The translations under genes were made by a program, and so were the position numbers. DNA of 64,000 nt from Nephrocerus scutellatus (lineage: Eukaryota; Arthropoda; Insecta; Diptera; Pipunculidae): NCBI GenBank assembly GCA_947095585.1, contig OX352761.1, positions 29,913,777-29,977,776 on the forward strand. The letters are read 5' to 3'. Of this stretch, positions 33,424-45,124 are shown in pieces. The notes beneath the pieces are model-generated. The model saw nothing but the letters and a program-made list of their open reading frames with translations, was not told where the DNA came from and did no database searches. Positions within the stretch are counted from its first letter, which is position 1; each line of letters opens with the position of its first letter.

Positions 33424-35119
33424 ACCATCACATTAATTTATGCCTAATTTATATTTTTTTAAGTTGTCTGTTATGTTTTTCCTATTAAGACTCGTATATG
33501 TTCAAATGGCGTTTTTGTGTTTTAATAAGCAATACATATGCTTTTTTTGTTTGCCGTGTATGTACTTTGAATTCTATTGTTGCTATGTATTTCTTAATCG
33601 GAATTACCTCTTGCAATAATTGAATTGGATTAGTGAGACATTACTACACAGAATTATGTATATATATATATATACCTCTGTCGCTCCTCTTTTATATTTG
33701 ATTCATAAAAATCATTGAAAATCCTCTCTAATGTCATGTCCAAGTTTCTGCATTTGCAGCTTTGTATTACAAAAATCCCGCTGTAAACAAAATCTTACGT
33801 GTTTCTGCTGCAACTTAGCAGAGCACATAGTAAGTACTCATTTCTCTATTTCAGAAGTTTAATATTATCACAACAGGAAAAATAACCTCCTTTACAGAAA
33901 CTGCGCGAAAAGGACATTTTAAGGCTGTTATGATCATACAGAAAAATAGGGGTGGTAAAAAGGAGAAACAAGAACTTTTGCCATAGTACTTTTTAACATT
34001 AATTTGCAGCAGCAAACCACCCCTACAGAATATCAAAGGAAATGTTAACAGCAGGTTGGAGGGAAGATTTGGTTTTCTTTTAGCTCTGCATCGCAGAATT
34101 ATTATTATACGAGTGGTAAGTGTGCACAGAATAGCTCGATTTTAATGGTGGTAAGCGAATTAAAAATGGGGGTTTTGCGTTCGTTGGTTTTTTAAAGACC
34201 AACTTTTTGTTTTACATTTATGGTTTCCTATACAGAGTACATGACCCCTTCATGCCAGTGCTCTGCTCTCACGTACGTACAGTGTCCGCTTAAGACTAGC
34301 ACTTACAAATTAGCTTTTAAAAAGATAGTTTCAAGCTGTTGCTGCTGTGACTTTTCGCAAAATAAAAGTCAATTGTCTACATAATCTATGCACCCAAAGA
34401 CGCCTAAAGAAAACATTTTTAAATGTGAAGAGCCTTCCCATGTTGGAAGCTTCGCCAACACCAGCACATGAGAAGAAATAGAAAACATAAAAAGTTTGCT
34501 TGTTTATGAATTAAAACTGTACGAGTGTGTGTTGCACGAGTGTTGTACGGTACGTGCAATAGATACGATGAACACAACAACTTTTAACGAAAATGACCAA
34601 AACCTTAAGCCCTAGTAGCGCATCATTGTACAAATGCAGCAAGTGCTTGATGGTTGTGTTGCACGTTCATCAGGATGCTAATCTAAAATTTAAATTCGTT
34701 CCAATGTAGATGTGAAGACAACACTGTACCACAATGCAGTTCAGAGCGTTAATGCTAAATGGGCCTGCCCTGGCAGTTCGAAGCACAGCTAGCTACCTTT
34801 GCACGAATATCTCTGATGGTTCTATTTTTGATGTCGTTGTATGTTTTATGCTGATGTGGTCTGGTTTGATATAACGCTGCTTGAAGTAACATCAGCCAAA
34901 ATTACTTTTAAGGGTATATGACCTCATTCCAGTCGCCAATGCACTTAAATTTTTGATGTTGACTAAACTTTATCTGGCGGTCATTGAAGGCAATCTGTAT
35001 GGTGTATGAATTCTGCTCTCCAAGCAAGGGTAGCACAGTGTCAATTCGTACAACTATTTTGATGTTTTTACCGCAGTAATTTTAAAGTCGTTTAACAAAT
35101 TTTTATGAATGGTAATATT
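33424..35119. other. unassigned sequence
   Basis: About 1.7 kb with a short (TA)n tract at 33659-33675 and no recognisable genes. Confidence 0.5.
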
Positions 35120-35895
35120 ATAATCATCAGCATATTTGGCTCTACAACCAGAATCCAGTTTACGGAACCCAAAAAAAGTCCCTCTACCAGTCCCGATCTC
35201 AATATTATCCAGTTTGGCGTCCTGGTCTACGCGTTGGCCTGCTTCGCTGACGTGTCCTTTTAGTCTCACCGCAAAATGATTTGTTGAGCTGGATCCTCTT
35301 CGTTCATCCGCGATTGGTGTCCTTCACACAAAATCCTACCGAGCTTAATTCTCTTCACGATGTCGACATCGCGATAACGCTCGTAGTCCTAATCATTATA
35401 GAATATCCGAAATCGTCCTTATTCACATACGGGACCAACAATTTTCCGTAAGACTTTCCTCTCGAGATTACCAGATCAATATGCGTTGCAGTATGTCCAA
35501 CGCAGTGTATATTGCATCATGCTTCGGAATCTTTGGTAGAAATTTCGCCCCCCTTTCCTTAGTCTGTTCTGTTTGTACTGTTTGAGATTACGGACGAGAT
35601 TCTTCACCCTGGCTTCTTTCTTTCGTCAGCAACCTATTTTTTTTTTTATAACTGTTGAGCTCCTTATGTTCTTCTTTGCGGGCCCCGGTTCTATGACATG
35701 GAAGGAGATGACCATCATGTAAAGATCGTAAGCCTAAACATAAGGCGTATGGAATTATCTTTAACAACCGGCATCTCAGCCATAGAACTTACTCTTCCTG
35801 CATTTGGGGCTAGTCCTGACGCTTGAACGTAGTTTTTTTCGTTTCGTTGCGAAGGGCAGCCATATTTTCTCAAATTCGCGGATGAATCCTTTATA
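35120..35895 (-). mobile_element. RTE-B copy with internal deletion, minus strand
   Basis: From 5' to 3' on the minus strand: endonuclease-RT linker pieces with GLAPNAGRVSSMAEMPVVKD (35760-35825), an LTKERSQGEE-like lysine/arginine-rich linker (35580-35640), then a jump to the C-terminal segment RKVLRKIVGPVCE (35425-35460). YERYRDVDIVKRIKLG follows (35345-35400), and the 3' end GTGRGTFFGFRK with AATATGATGATTA is at 35120-35190. The entire catalytic reverse transcriptase core is missing, so this is a deletion derivative. Confidence 0.75.
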
Positions 35896-36155
35896 AGACG
35901 CGACAGACCGTTGCTATCCAAGGCAACCATTTGTGTTGTGCGTGTTTTATTTTTGCACACAAATGGACAATTTAAAGCAGTATCCAAAAGGCGTATTCAG
36001 TATTCAGAATGAGAATGAGAATTACTCTTAGACGTTTGTCAGACTTTAGCAAGAGGTGGGACCGCGAAAAAGATTTGTGGTATTTTTCTAGGATTTGATC
36101 TCTCAACCTCTTGCTCTAAATTTCAACGCACTTACGAATAGTGCCTCACTAAGTT
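35896..36155 (-). mobile_element. SINE-1 copy G, heavily eroded
   Basis: The 3' part GACGCGACAGACCGTTG with ACCATTTGTGTTGTG and CACACAAATGG hairpin arms is clear at 35897-35970. The tRNA-like head at 36090-36155 is badly mutated. It directly abuts the RTE-B copy. Confidence 0.7.
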
Positions 36156-36675
36156 CATTTAATGCTTTAAAGTCAATTTAGCTGATTATAAAGTCTACCC
36201 CGAGCAGATTATGTTTTGAATGACAGCAAAAATATGTGTCATATTATGATTTATTTAAATACATTATTCCCCATTTACCACATCCTCTAGATTGCTGTTA
36301 TGTCAACGTTATATTTGGAGAAGGTATCAGCTAGCTGCAGTGCATTTAGCCATTTAAGCTTCCGTGGATCATTCTTGGATTCGCAATGCCGTCAGCCACA
36401 AGTGGATATTTTTTCAGACTTCAGTTTTCATATGGATGACCGCCACTAATACTATGTTGCAAATCCATAATCATAAAGTCAATTGAAAGAGACATTCAAG
36501 ACCTTTTTATCTATTTTTCGTCTATATGCTATTTATCTATTTACTGCTCTCCCAAAAAAATAAAAAATAAGAAAGATTGTATATAAGAAAAGAATTCTGT
36601 AAAATACACAATCAGTTGAAAACTCTCCTTAAAAACAGTGTTATTAAGCTCACCATGTCATCAATATAAAGTATA
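36156..36675. other. unassigned sequence
   Basis: Nothing recognised. Confidence 0.5.
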
Positions 36676-37200
36676 CTAGCTAAGTGCCCGGCGTTGCCCG
36701 GTCTGAATATATTCATTCTACACCAATATCTAATCGACCCCCACAAATGCCCAAAAAAAACGAACGCCGAAATTCTTTTATTATAGAAATTACACGCACT
36801 TTGGTATAGGGTCATTAAAAATTCGTTTCCTTGCAATCGCTTGTGTAGGCGTTTCCGTCAAGAATATTAAAATGATTTTGCGTTCCAAAGTAAAGAAATA
36901 ACAAAAACAGAAATAACTTTGTTTTGATATCTCAAAAACTAATAAAAAAACCCCATTATTTCCTAAACCTTAGTTTTCGTGCCCTGACTTCTAATAAGCG
37001 GACTGCGTGAAACAAGTCCGACGGATTAAAGATCTGCTATGATATTAGGCTTCAAAGTTCTTCATTTAGCTCTTTGACAACATACCTTTGTAAGAAGTTT
37101 CCGCAGCTCTACATAGATCACAGTTCACAGGGAAGTCAAGTGTTTACCCGAGCATTGGGAAAGGTCATCAAAAATGAAAACCAAAAACAAAAGTCATTGA
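36676..37200 (-). mobile_element. Helitron 3' terminus, minus strand; extent upstream uncertain
   Basis: On the minus strand the element ends ACCGGGCAACGCCGGGCACT then TAGCTAG, followed by T. This is a GC-rich hairpin a few bases before CTAG, the diagnostic Helitron 3' end (hairpin at about 36686-36702, CTAG at 36676-36679). The same terminus in the opposite orientation is at 44175-44201. Only the 3' end is certain. No RepHel coding was found up to 37200, so it is probably a non-autonomous or truncated copy. Confidence 0.75.
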
Positions 37201-38150
37201 ATTAAAACACAAGAACATAGTTTAAAACGAAAAATAAAGAAACAACAAACAAAAAACCAAGTTGTAAACGTGACGAAAGATTGTAAGTAGCGAAGCGAAA
37301 AAGCTGCATCGAAAACCCGAATGTAAATAAGGACGCGCAGAAGACATCCGTGTCAATTTTGTGAATAAAACATGTCCTCGACAACGGCGATAGCAACAAC
37401 TGGTAAAGAAGTTGGTTGCACAATGCACATTTTTAGCTTTATAGATTAGATTTGTGACGTTGTCGCCTTCGGTCTCTTAGGAGGCATCACCGAGATGGTG
37501 ATTCACTGTTTACCGTTCACTGTGCCTTGATGTGTGTAATATCCGAATGTTCTAGCCCACTCTAACATCAAAAAGTGGCGAATAGTCAGAACACCAATTG
37601 TAATGCAGCCCACACGAGGAGAACATGTAGCCGATATGACTGTTAGTATGAGGCATAAGCGGAGAAAAGGAAGGAGTCTTTTTCGTCCTGAATTTGTTTA
37701 TACAAATTTAATGAATGCAATGTTAAGTTTATTTTTAACTTTTTTTGGTACTTTTGTTTGTTTGTGTGCGCAGACGTTTGGTAATTTTTTGTCGAGTTTG
37801 AGTTTTTTCCTTTCTATTTCGCTAAATTTACGTAAAGTACTGAACAGGGACGAATACAAGCACCAACGGTAGTATTACGTATTACCGTTTTGAGCCTACG
37901 CCAGAAAACAGGAATTAATTTTTGTAGAGCTAACGCTTAACAACTCGACATAAGTTTTTGTTTGTGTTAACCAAAGTGTTTAAAGGTTTTTTTTTCAAAA
38001 ATGTTATAATAGCCCTTTTAACTAAAAGTCAATGACTTTTTTGGAGTGAAGCTCTCCCTATACACTCTGCTTGATTTTAATGTGAAAAAAATTGTTATGG
38101 TCACTCGTTTTGAAATTTACATTTACGGGTGACCAGGACTAGTTCACTCT
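37200..38150. other. unassigned sequence
   Basis: Short open frames at 37202-37428 (minus) and 37603-37872 (plus) show no domain resemblance. Confidence 0.5.
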
Positions 38151-38405
38151 ATGCACATTCTTATTAGAGGTCTGCATGATTACACTCATTTGCTCTCTGC
38201 AATAGGGTACAGTACTTCAGTGTACTCTATTCATTGCAATAATACGAACTAGTGTGTACTCAAAACGAGTACCCATTTCTGTGAAACAAACACTGTACAA
38301 CATTCGATCACCACAAAACAAAACCAGTACACTGTTTGAATTCTCTTTTCCATTTGAATACTCTATCCAAACAAAACGTGTGCAACAATAACTGCTAAAA
38401 ATTCA

Positions 38406-38620
38406 CTGAGTACACCGAGTACACCGAGTACACCGAGTACACCGAGTACACCGAGTACACCGAGTACACTGAGTATACCGAGTACACCGAGTACACCGAG
38501 TACACCGAGTACACCGAGTACACCGAGTACACCGAGTACACCGAGTACACCGAGTACACCGAGTACACCGAGTACACCGAGTACACCGAGTACACCGAGT
38601 ACACTGAATGCACTGAGTTA
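38406..38620. repeat. 9-bp minisatellite, about 23 units of GAGTACACC
   Basis: Nearly perfect tandem GAGTACACC, with variant units (GAGTACACT, GAGTATACC) near 38465-38480 and at the right edge. Because 9 is divisible by 3, the array is open in several frames. The minus-strand frame reads Ser-Val-Tyr repeatedly and is not evidence of a protein. Related GTACTC words are scattered at 38200-38280. Confidence 0.95.
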
Positions 38621-39050
38621 ACTTTTAACACTCACATAAGAACTAACATGGTGTCTAGGTTTATACTACTAGACAATATCTTAAAAAAAAAAAAATTTTT
38701 AAATAAATTATTTGTATTATATGTTTTATTTAGCTAAAATATAATTATACGAAAAAAAACAGTAAACTTCATTGGTGAAAAATACTAATAGTGATTTCGA
38801 TTCATAGCAATCTGCAACACACAAAGTCATGTGTTTGTTACTGGTAAACAAAAAATAACAACTAAATAACAGTTCAAAACAACCGTTTCATTCATTCTGA
38901 TACAGTTGCAGCAAAACTTGCAATGGCTCTAGCTTACATTACGATAATCTTTATTTTTGTTTCATTTATTATTAATTTATTGATTACAGCCAGTTTTCTT
39001 CAGTAGAACCCGGCTGAATAATTACCAATGCCTATCATTCATTCATAAGT

Positions 39051-39114
39051 GAGTACTCAGTGTACTCAGTATACTCAGTGTACTCGTACTATATTCGGTG
39101 TACTCAGTGTACTG
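39051..39114. repeat. inverted partner of the 9-bp minisatellite
   Basis: About six units of GTGTACTCA/G (with GTATACTCA) in the opposite orientation to the array at 38406-38620, 430 bp away. The two could fold on each other. Confidence 0.8.
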
Positions 39115-39119
39115 AACCC

Positions 39120-39884
39120 ATTGTTTGTGAGTACACTGCACTAAACATTTTGTTGAGAATCGATGAACTACCCATTTGACACACAAACACCAGGTGAACT
39201 ATTCGTTTTAGATTTCAAGCTAAGAGTAATAGTGATGAGAACCCAAATAATAATGAATGTCTTGAAACGTGTTTTAAGACATTCATTTTGACAACCTCTA
39301 ATTCTTATTATGCGAGTATTTATACGAACCAGATTGTTAAGAGAAAAATCTTATCACTAAAGATATAATATGTAATTGCAAGTGTAATTGCAAGCGTATT
39401 AGAAATACGCCTGAAACTTCGCATAGCACTAAAATTGTGCTACATTGATCTCGCCTAATACTATATTGACAATGAAAGGACAATGCTCATGGGTAACTTT
39501 TATACATCAATTGCTTAGCAAAATTGCTACTTTTTCGTCAAACCTTAAGAAAAAATTGATTCGGTCACCTTTAGTACGTTCTTGTAGCGAAACTGGAAAA
39601 AATGTGTAATTATCGGCCGTGAATGTTCTGGAATTGTAATAGGGAATTATATGGATCAAAAAAAACAACAAATTATCGGACCAAATGGCTAGTTAGTATT
39701 GCACTGCACTACGTAAGTCTATTCGATAGTACCACAATATTGCCCTTGAGTTTCTGCTAAGAACAATTGTTATAAACAGTTTGGTTTTATATAAGGAAAT
39801 ACAGGCTAACACAAAAATAGCTGACTTTAGGAAGATCATTAGTGAATGTCTCTGTGCAGCGCAACGACGATCAGTATCGGAAGC
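39120..39884. other. unassigned sequence
   Basis: Nothing recognised apart from a tandem pair of TGTAATTGCAAG words at 39372-39396. Confidence 0.5.
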
Positions 39885-39954
39885 CCACAAACCCACAAGC
39901 CCACAAACCCACAAACACACGGGCAAGTGAAGTTAATATAGAGAATTTAAAAAA
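39885..39954 (-). repeat. Rep-A fragment g, 5' module only
   Basis: CCACAAACCCACAAACACAC then GGGCAAGTGAAGTTAATATAG and GAGAATTTAAAAAA, as in copy j. The CCCACAAA repeats replace the (GGCT)n tract. Confidence 0.75.
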
Positions 39955-41319
39955 GGTATTGATTGATAGGATAATGAAAGTTTAAATTTAAAGTTAAAAT
40001 CTTGAATGTTCAAAAGCAAAAAGATATTATGAATGATAAGGAAGCAATGCGAGCTTTTAACATGTTTTAATTTATATTCTACACTGTAAGTTAAACAAGA
40101 ATTGCAATGTAATATCCAGTTAAAGATAGATTCTCGATCATAATAATTTGCTTACGAGACGACTCACATCTCCCATGCACTGAAACTCAAAGCAGTGGTT
40201 TTGCATGACATCTCTTCCACGAGCTACCACAGCGTCTGAACAACAACTGGATTGATTTTTTTGACAATAGCTTCTGATGTGTCGTCATCATCGACAACAT
40301 ACGCACTAATAGACACAAAGTGATATTTGCTTTGCATAAAAAAGAGCTAAAAGCAAAGCAGACTTTCGCATGGATTCGGTTTATCCTATCGGATTCGGTT
40401 TATCCTATATGGTTTTGTGTTATTGACCAATCTATAGATTTGGGTTGTAGAAGGGACTAAATTTCGAGAACATTTATAAAAAATTATTGGAAATCTCTCT
40501 GAATTTTAAGGAAATAAATGGCGCGTTCAAAGGATTTTGGAATAAATACCGGACCCTGTTCAGCCGTTATGTCTCAGAACCCATCTGTAAAGAGTTAATG
40601 CGTTGAGTGCGGTTTTTCCAACGATCCCTTTTTTCTTAGAACTGGACACAAAACTTTCTTCAAAAATGCAATCAGCTAATGAATCTCTTGGCTTAAAAAG
40701 AAGAATAGGAGTAAAAATTTTAATCAAATATTATTGGTAACGTTTTTAAAATATAAGGTAAGCAGCAATTTTTTCTTTTTTAGAAACTTACCAAAAGAAA
40801 GTCTTACCGTCCGTGCTACAAGGATGGCGTAATCATGAATGCCCAAAGAGCATAAAAAATTGATTTGTAAGCTTTAGTTTTCCATACTGCAGGGATAAGC
40901 GATAATTATTTTGGTTCGTCTCAGTACACTGCAGAGCTCTACTTTATTGATCTCTTAACTTTTTCACCTCAGATAGTAATACCTAGTGGACGCCGTGGCA
41001 TAAGTAGTTCATGCGTTAGACTAGTGACCATGATGTTCGAAAATATAAATCATGTTATTATGTTATTTACTGTTATTGCTTTGTGTACCAGTAGGTTTTT
41101 AAGACTTCGCATTTCTTAAAACTTTAACAGTTTCATCGAGCCAAGATTCCGTGTGGGAAAAATACTGTAGATACTCTAGTTTTGTGGTTTTTTCCTCTGC
41201 AGATTAAATTTAGTTAAGAGACCACTCAGTTACAGAACATCTAATTAAGGTCTAGAATCATACTCTAAACATTTTATTTAGTCATCTTACGTTCCGCAAC
41301 TGTAGAAGGTGTCAAAAAT
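39955..41319. other. unassigned sequence with an 18-bp direct duplication
   Basis: GGATTCGGTTTATCCTAT occurs twice in tandem at about 40374-40413. A weak tRNA-like remnant (GACGCCGTGGCATAAG, GATGTTCGAAAA) at 40988-41045 may be an old SINE head. Otherwise nothing recognised. Confidence 0.45.
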
Positions 41320-41558
41320 GCTCTTGCGTATAAAATTTGAAAAAACTCGGGTACTTTTTTTATAAAATTTGTATGGGTGCCCCCCGATCCCGGGGCCCGA
41401 CCACTTCCAAATTTTTCCAAAAAGTGTTGTCCATCGGAGACAAAAAGAAAATCGGGTAAATGTTGTAAAAAAATGGTATGGGAGCCCCCCGACTCCAAGG
41501 CAAGATTCTACCCACCAGCCAGCCACGGGCACTCTAAGTTAATATAGAGAATATAAAT
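41320..41558 (-). repeat. Rep-A copy h, minus strand
   Basis: Two internal units in reverse complement (GGGTGCCCCCCGATCCCGGG, GGGAGCCCCCCGACTCCA, AAAAAGTGTTGTCCATCGGA), then ACCAGCCAGCCACGGGCACT and TAAGTTAATATAGAGAATAT at the left module end. The right module is missing. Confidence 0.8.
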
Positions 41559-41562
41559 CGCA

Positions 41563-41618
41563 AGAAGCTAGCCCTTGGACCACAATGGTCTGTCGCTCCA
41601 AATATTATAATTATTAAG
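41563..41618 (+). mobile_element. SINE-1 fragment H, 3' end only
   Basis: GCAAGAAGCTAGCCCTTGGA, CCACAATGGTCTGTCGCTCC and an AAATATTATAATTATTA tail. It abuts the Rep-A copy at its 5' side. Confidence 0.8.
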
Positions 41619-42060
41619 AGAAAAAGAAAGAGTGTAAGATAGAGGAGGGAAGTTTTAAATTCTGGTGGTTCAATAACAAAAAAATTAGAAGAAGCTGAAT
41701 AATAATATTAACGTAATAAAGACTAATAACTCAATATAACTAATTAAATAATAGGGAAATTGTAGAGAGAAAGAAAAAGAAATAGAAGCTGTTAACTTAC
41801 TTCTGAAATTTGAAGCATTCGATTTTAAAACTTGTGCGTCTGTACATCTGTTTAAGATACATATTTATATAGGAAAGTAGTTCCATAGTTTTATGGCAAC
41901 AACAAATTATTAGCGATCTGAGTTATTATAATTAAACGACGGTAGAGTAATATTTAATGTTCTCAATGGGAGAGAGAGAATTTAAATTTTTTGTAATGGG
42001 TGTTTATTAGTTGGTTTTTCCCCAGTATGGATTACGTTGTTCACTGACAGTAACTTTTAC
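41619..42060. other. unassigned sequence
   Basis: AT-rich, no recognised element; may contain an end of the adjacent DNA transposon. Confidence 0.4.
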
Positions 42061-42089
42061 ACTTCAAGGAGACATTTCTATTCAGTATT

Positions 42090-42395
42090 GTTTGGGCAAT
42101 TATTGCGAATCGATTTGCCGCGGAACAACGTTTACAAATTGTGGAAATTAACAGAGATGGTGGTGGGCTGGTGGCATCATCGGACCTTATTAATTTAAAA
42201 ATGAGGCATGATAGCGCGTCACCATCAATGCCATCCGGTACAGGGATCAACGAATTTTTGTTGACATTGATGTAGCCGACGTTACACAACAGTTGAACAC
42301 TCTTTATGACGAGAACAATTTCTCCAGAAATGGACCGATGAATTGGACTCCTAGATCGTGTGATTTGACCGCACTGGAAAGTCATTCCGCGACAG
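42090..42395 (+). pseudogene. mariner/Tc1-type transposase deletion derivative
   Basis: The plus strand gives NRFAAEQRLQIVEINR (42110-42160), which resembles the start of the N-terminal helix-turn-helix. It is followed almost at once by GGGLVASSDLINLK, in another frame AGGIIGPY-FKNEA (42165-42205), a block normally found after the first catalytic Asp. Then come ENNFSRNGPMNWTPRSCDLTALE (42325-42385), the block leading to the third catalytic Asp, here changed to ALE. So about two thirds of the gene has been deleted internally. The open frame on the opposite strand is a shadow of this. Confidence 0.65.
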
Positions 42396-43025
42396 CCCTA
42401 TACAAAAATATCCTCATAAATTATCTTTAAAAAAAATGGGTACATATTTATTTGTGTTATTCCAAATTCGAATCCTCAAGCTCTTAAAAAAAGAAACCTT
42501 TATAGGTATCCTAGAATTTTAGTCGTATTAATTTTTTGCAAAAATTTACAATTTCTTAAAAGAAGATGTTATTGTAGATTGCAATCGAGAATATTTTGAT
42601 TGTAATTAGGTAGATGATATTCGTAATTACATATGTATATATGACCGTAAAGTCCGTAAAATTACATACGATTTGCATCTTTCGTTTGGACGCATAATCC
42701 AACTGGCTATATACAACTTCAGCATATGTCAATATATGAACTAAGAGTGTTCTTTAATCGAATTTCTCGAGGAGTAAAAGCACCAGAGCAGCAGCCATGA
42801 CGTTTGGTGGTCTCCATATACCCCACCAACGGCATACAAGTAAGACACGCAGGACGATCTGCAGTTAATTTTAAATCCGAGACTAGTCAAATTTACAAAT
42901 TTTATAAATTTTTTAAATGAATTATGAATTATTGAAAATCATCATAGTTATATTTATTTTATTATATTACCTAGAATTACAGGTGGCGTGTAATTAGAAA
43001 ATTGCTCACCGTAAATAAATAAATT
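42396..43025. other. unassigned AT-rich sequence
   Basis: Nothing recognised. Confidence 0.5.
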
Positions 43026-43029
43026 GCTT

Positions 43030-43225
43030 CTATTACTTTAGATTACTTTTGTCGGGGTCGCTGAGCTTAGTCGTGATGGTACGACAGCTCTAGTGGGAAG
43101 GGGTCGATACTTGAGGGGGATGACCGATATTAGTGTCCATTCAATAGTTCTCAGGGCCACTGAGATTAATAGGAAAGGAGGGTGACCGATATTACTGTCG
43201 ATCCCATAGTTTTCGGGGTCGCTGA
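43030..43225. repeat. tandem repeat with TCGGGGTCGCTGAG core
   Basis: GGGGTCGCTGAG occurs at 43045 and 43205 and as GGGCCACTGAG at 43143. TGACCGATATTA-TGTC occurs at 43120 and 43185, giving a period of about 65-80 bp. It lies immediately upstream of the Helitron helicase remnant. Confidence 0.65.
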
Positions 43226-43233
43226 GATGAATA

Positions 43234-44202
43234 GTGGTGTATAGAATGGTACTCGGCGACCATTTGGCGACGAATTTGGAGGTGAGGACATTGTCGCCCC
43301 TACTTCAAATTGGAAAAGGTAGATTAGTAGCCGTGTTTTATGGATATGTTAAATTGACATCGATTTTTAAATCTGCCGCTGAACTAATAAATTCCATTTA
43401 TCCGGCGGTTTCTCAAATCTATCACATTTTAAACCGGTTGGTAGAAGGGCCCATTCTTGCTACTAAAAATGAAGACAACCACGAAATAAACAATCAAATA
43501 CTTGCCATGTTAATAGGCGTAGTCACAGAATATAAGTGTATCGATACCTTTATAGATACTGATGAGGAAGTTAGTTATCTAACTGAGTTCCTAAACTCAC
43601 TTAATTCGTCTGGACTGCCACCACATTGTCTTACAGTTTGATCTCCAATTATTTTACAACGGATTCTCGACTCGCTAAAACTTTGCAACTGCACAAGACT
43701 GTGCGTAAAAGAGATGCCGGGAAATATAATTGAAGCGACTATATTCACAGAAAAGGGACAGTGTGAAACAGTTTTTATCCCACGGATAGCACTCATTTCG
43801 ACGGATCTACCTTTTAAATTTAAGAGATTGCAATTTCCAGTACAACTTACGTTTTCGATGACGTTCAATAAGTTTATTAAGAACTGCGGATTATAGATTT
43901 GAGATCGTCATGTTTTTCCCACGGACAACTTTATTTTGCTTGCTCTGGGTTGGGTTGACCTAAAAATGTACTTATTCTTGAAGGTGAAACTAAAACATTG
44001 TATACAACCAAGTTTTGTTTTAAATTAATTTTATGTATGTTTATTTAATTTTATTTTATAATTTGAATACTAATTTAAAATATATTTTTGTTAATAAAAA
44101 CTGCAATTTTACCTTATAGATAGATATAATTCTTTTTCTACCCCTGCCTAATAGAAGATTTGGATGAATAAATACCTGGGCAACGCCGGGTAATCAGCTA
44201 GT
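43234..44202 (+). mobile_element. Helitron RepHel helicase remnant with 3' terminus
   Basis: Frame 43234-43641 encodes the late helicase region: LLQIGKGRLVAVFYGYVKL, AELINSIYPAV, LVEGPILATKNEDNHEINNQI, then ATEYKCIDTFID-like and VSYLTEFLNSLNSSGLPPHCL. After a break, 43690-43895 gives KLCNCTRLCVKE, NIIEATIFTEKGQCETVFIP and LPFKFKRLQFPVQLTFSMT. At 43906-43948 the final helicase motif SCFSHGQLYFACSGLG follows. These are the successive C-terminal blocks of Helitron PIF1-family helicases. The sequence then runs to CCTGGGCAACGCCGGG (hairpin, 44175-44190) and CTAG at 44198-44201, the Helitron 3' end. The Rep nuclease and the Walker motifs are absent, and a stop and two frameshifts break the rest. 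Confidence 0.85.
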
Positions 44203-45124
44203 TATTAATAAAAGGAAAAACTAAGAAATATGCAAATAAAATTTTAAGAATAGTATTTTTTTCTTTCGTGTTCTCTCTGATTTTGGATTGTCATTCGATT
44301 TAGTGCGAGTGTTGTTGATCTTCTGTTAATCTACATCTTATTTACTCCAACATATCTTTTGGTATAAACACGTATAAATAAATATATGCCTATTTATTGT
44401 TCTAGAGAAATAGCCCTTTGAAGACGCTTCTACTCCATATAAACGCTGACCACGTTATTATAAACATCACTGAATAACATTTGATATAGAGATGGTAGCA
44501 TTGTGGCCTTTACACAGCCACAAACAATAATAGGATGCATTATACAACAAAACAATAATTATTAATAATTATCATTAGGACCTCTATTGGAAGACAAAAG
44601 ACCAGCCACCGAAAATCGTAAGCATGTTTCATGTTCTACTAGAAATTGTACTTTGGATATTGATTATTTGCACCCAACAATTCGTGTCTGAATATTAATT
44701 AAAATCTTCTGCCTATTGATTTAAGCAGGGATTTAGTGAAAATTAATAGGGTTTTGGGCCAGCTTAATTGTGTGATTGACTCTTTGTGTTTGGTCAGCTA
44801 ACGATTGTTCAGCGTGTGGTGATAACCCTGATATACAAGCAGTCAAGAAAATTATCTAAACAATTCGCAATCATTTCACCTTAGATTATCAGTTATTAAG
44901 GTTTTTCCATCAAGGAGAATAGTTTTGTGGTTTACTTGCAAATTAATGTTTTATAAATTAATATGTAGTTTCAGGAAATTATTTAGAAATTAAGTGTACA
45001 ATGTTTAACACTTCTCAACAAATTTGAATATTTAGGATTAGATTGTGATGTGAAGACTCTAACTAGTGCTCGTTCAGTGAACTTAAAAAATAACCGCTGT
45101 AGTTGTAAGTGCGAAAATAAATCA
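44203..45124. other. unassigned sequence
   Basis: Nothing recognised. Confidence 0.5.

Noticed and set aside
38406..38620. CRISPR-like array
   Set aside because: Units are 9 bp with no spacers, and the surrounding genome is eukaryotic.
38395..38631. Open frame of repeated Ser-Val-Tyr on the minus strand as a protein
   Set aside because: It is the translation of a 9-bp tandem repeat; period 9 keeps frames open by arithmetic. No promoter or unique coding sequence is attached.
40988..41045. Additional SINE-1 copy
   Set aside because: Only short GCCGTGG and GTTCGAA resemblance; the body and tail of SINE-1 are absent.
42041..42385. 114-codon minus-strand open frame as a gene
   Set aside because: It is antisense to the transposase remnant read on the plus strand with ISRNG and RSCDLT-type blocks.
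43575..43868. 97-codon minus-strand open frame as a gene
   Set aside because: It lies opposite the Helitron helicase blocks, which match by family motifs on the plus strand.
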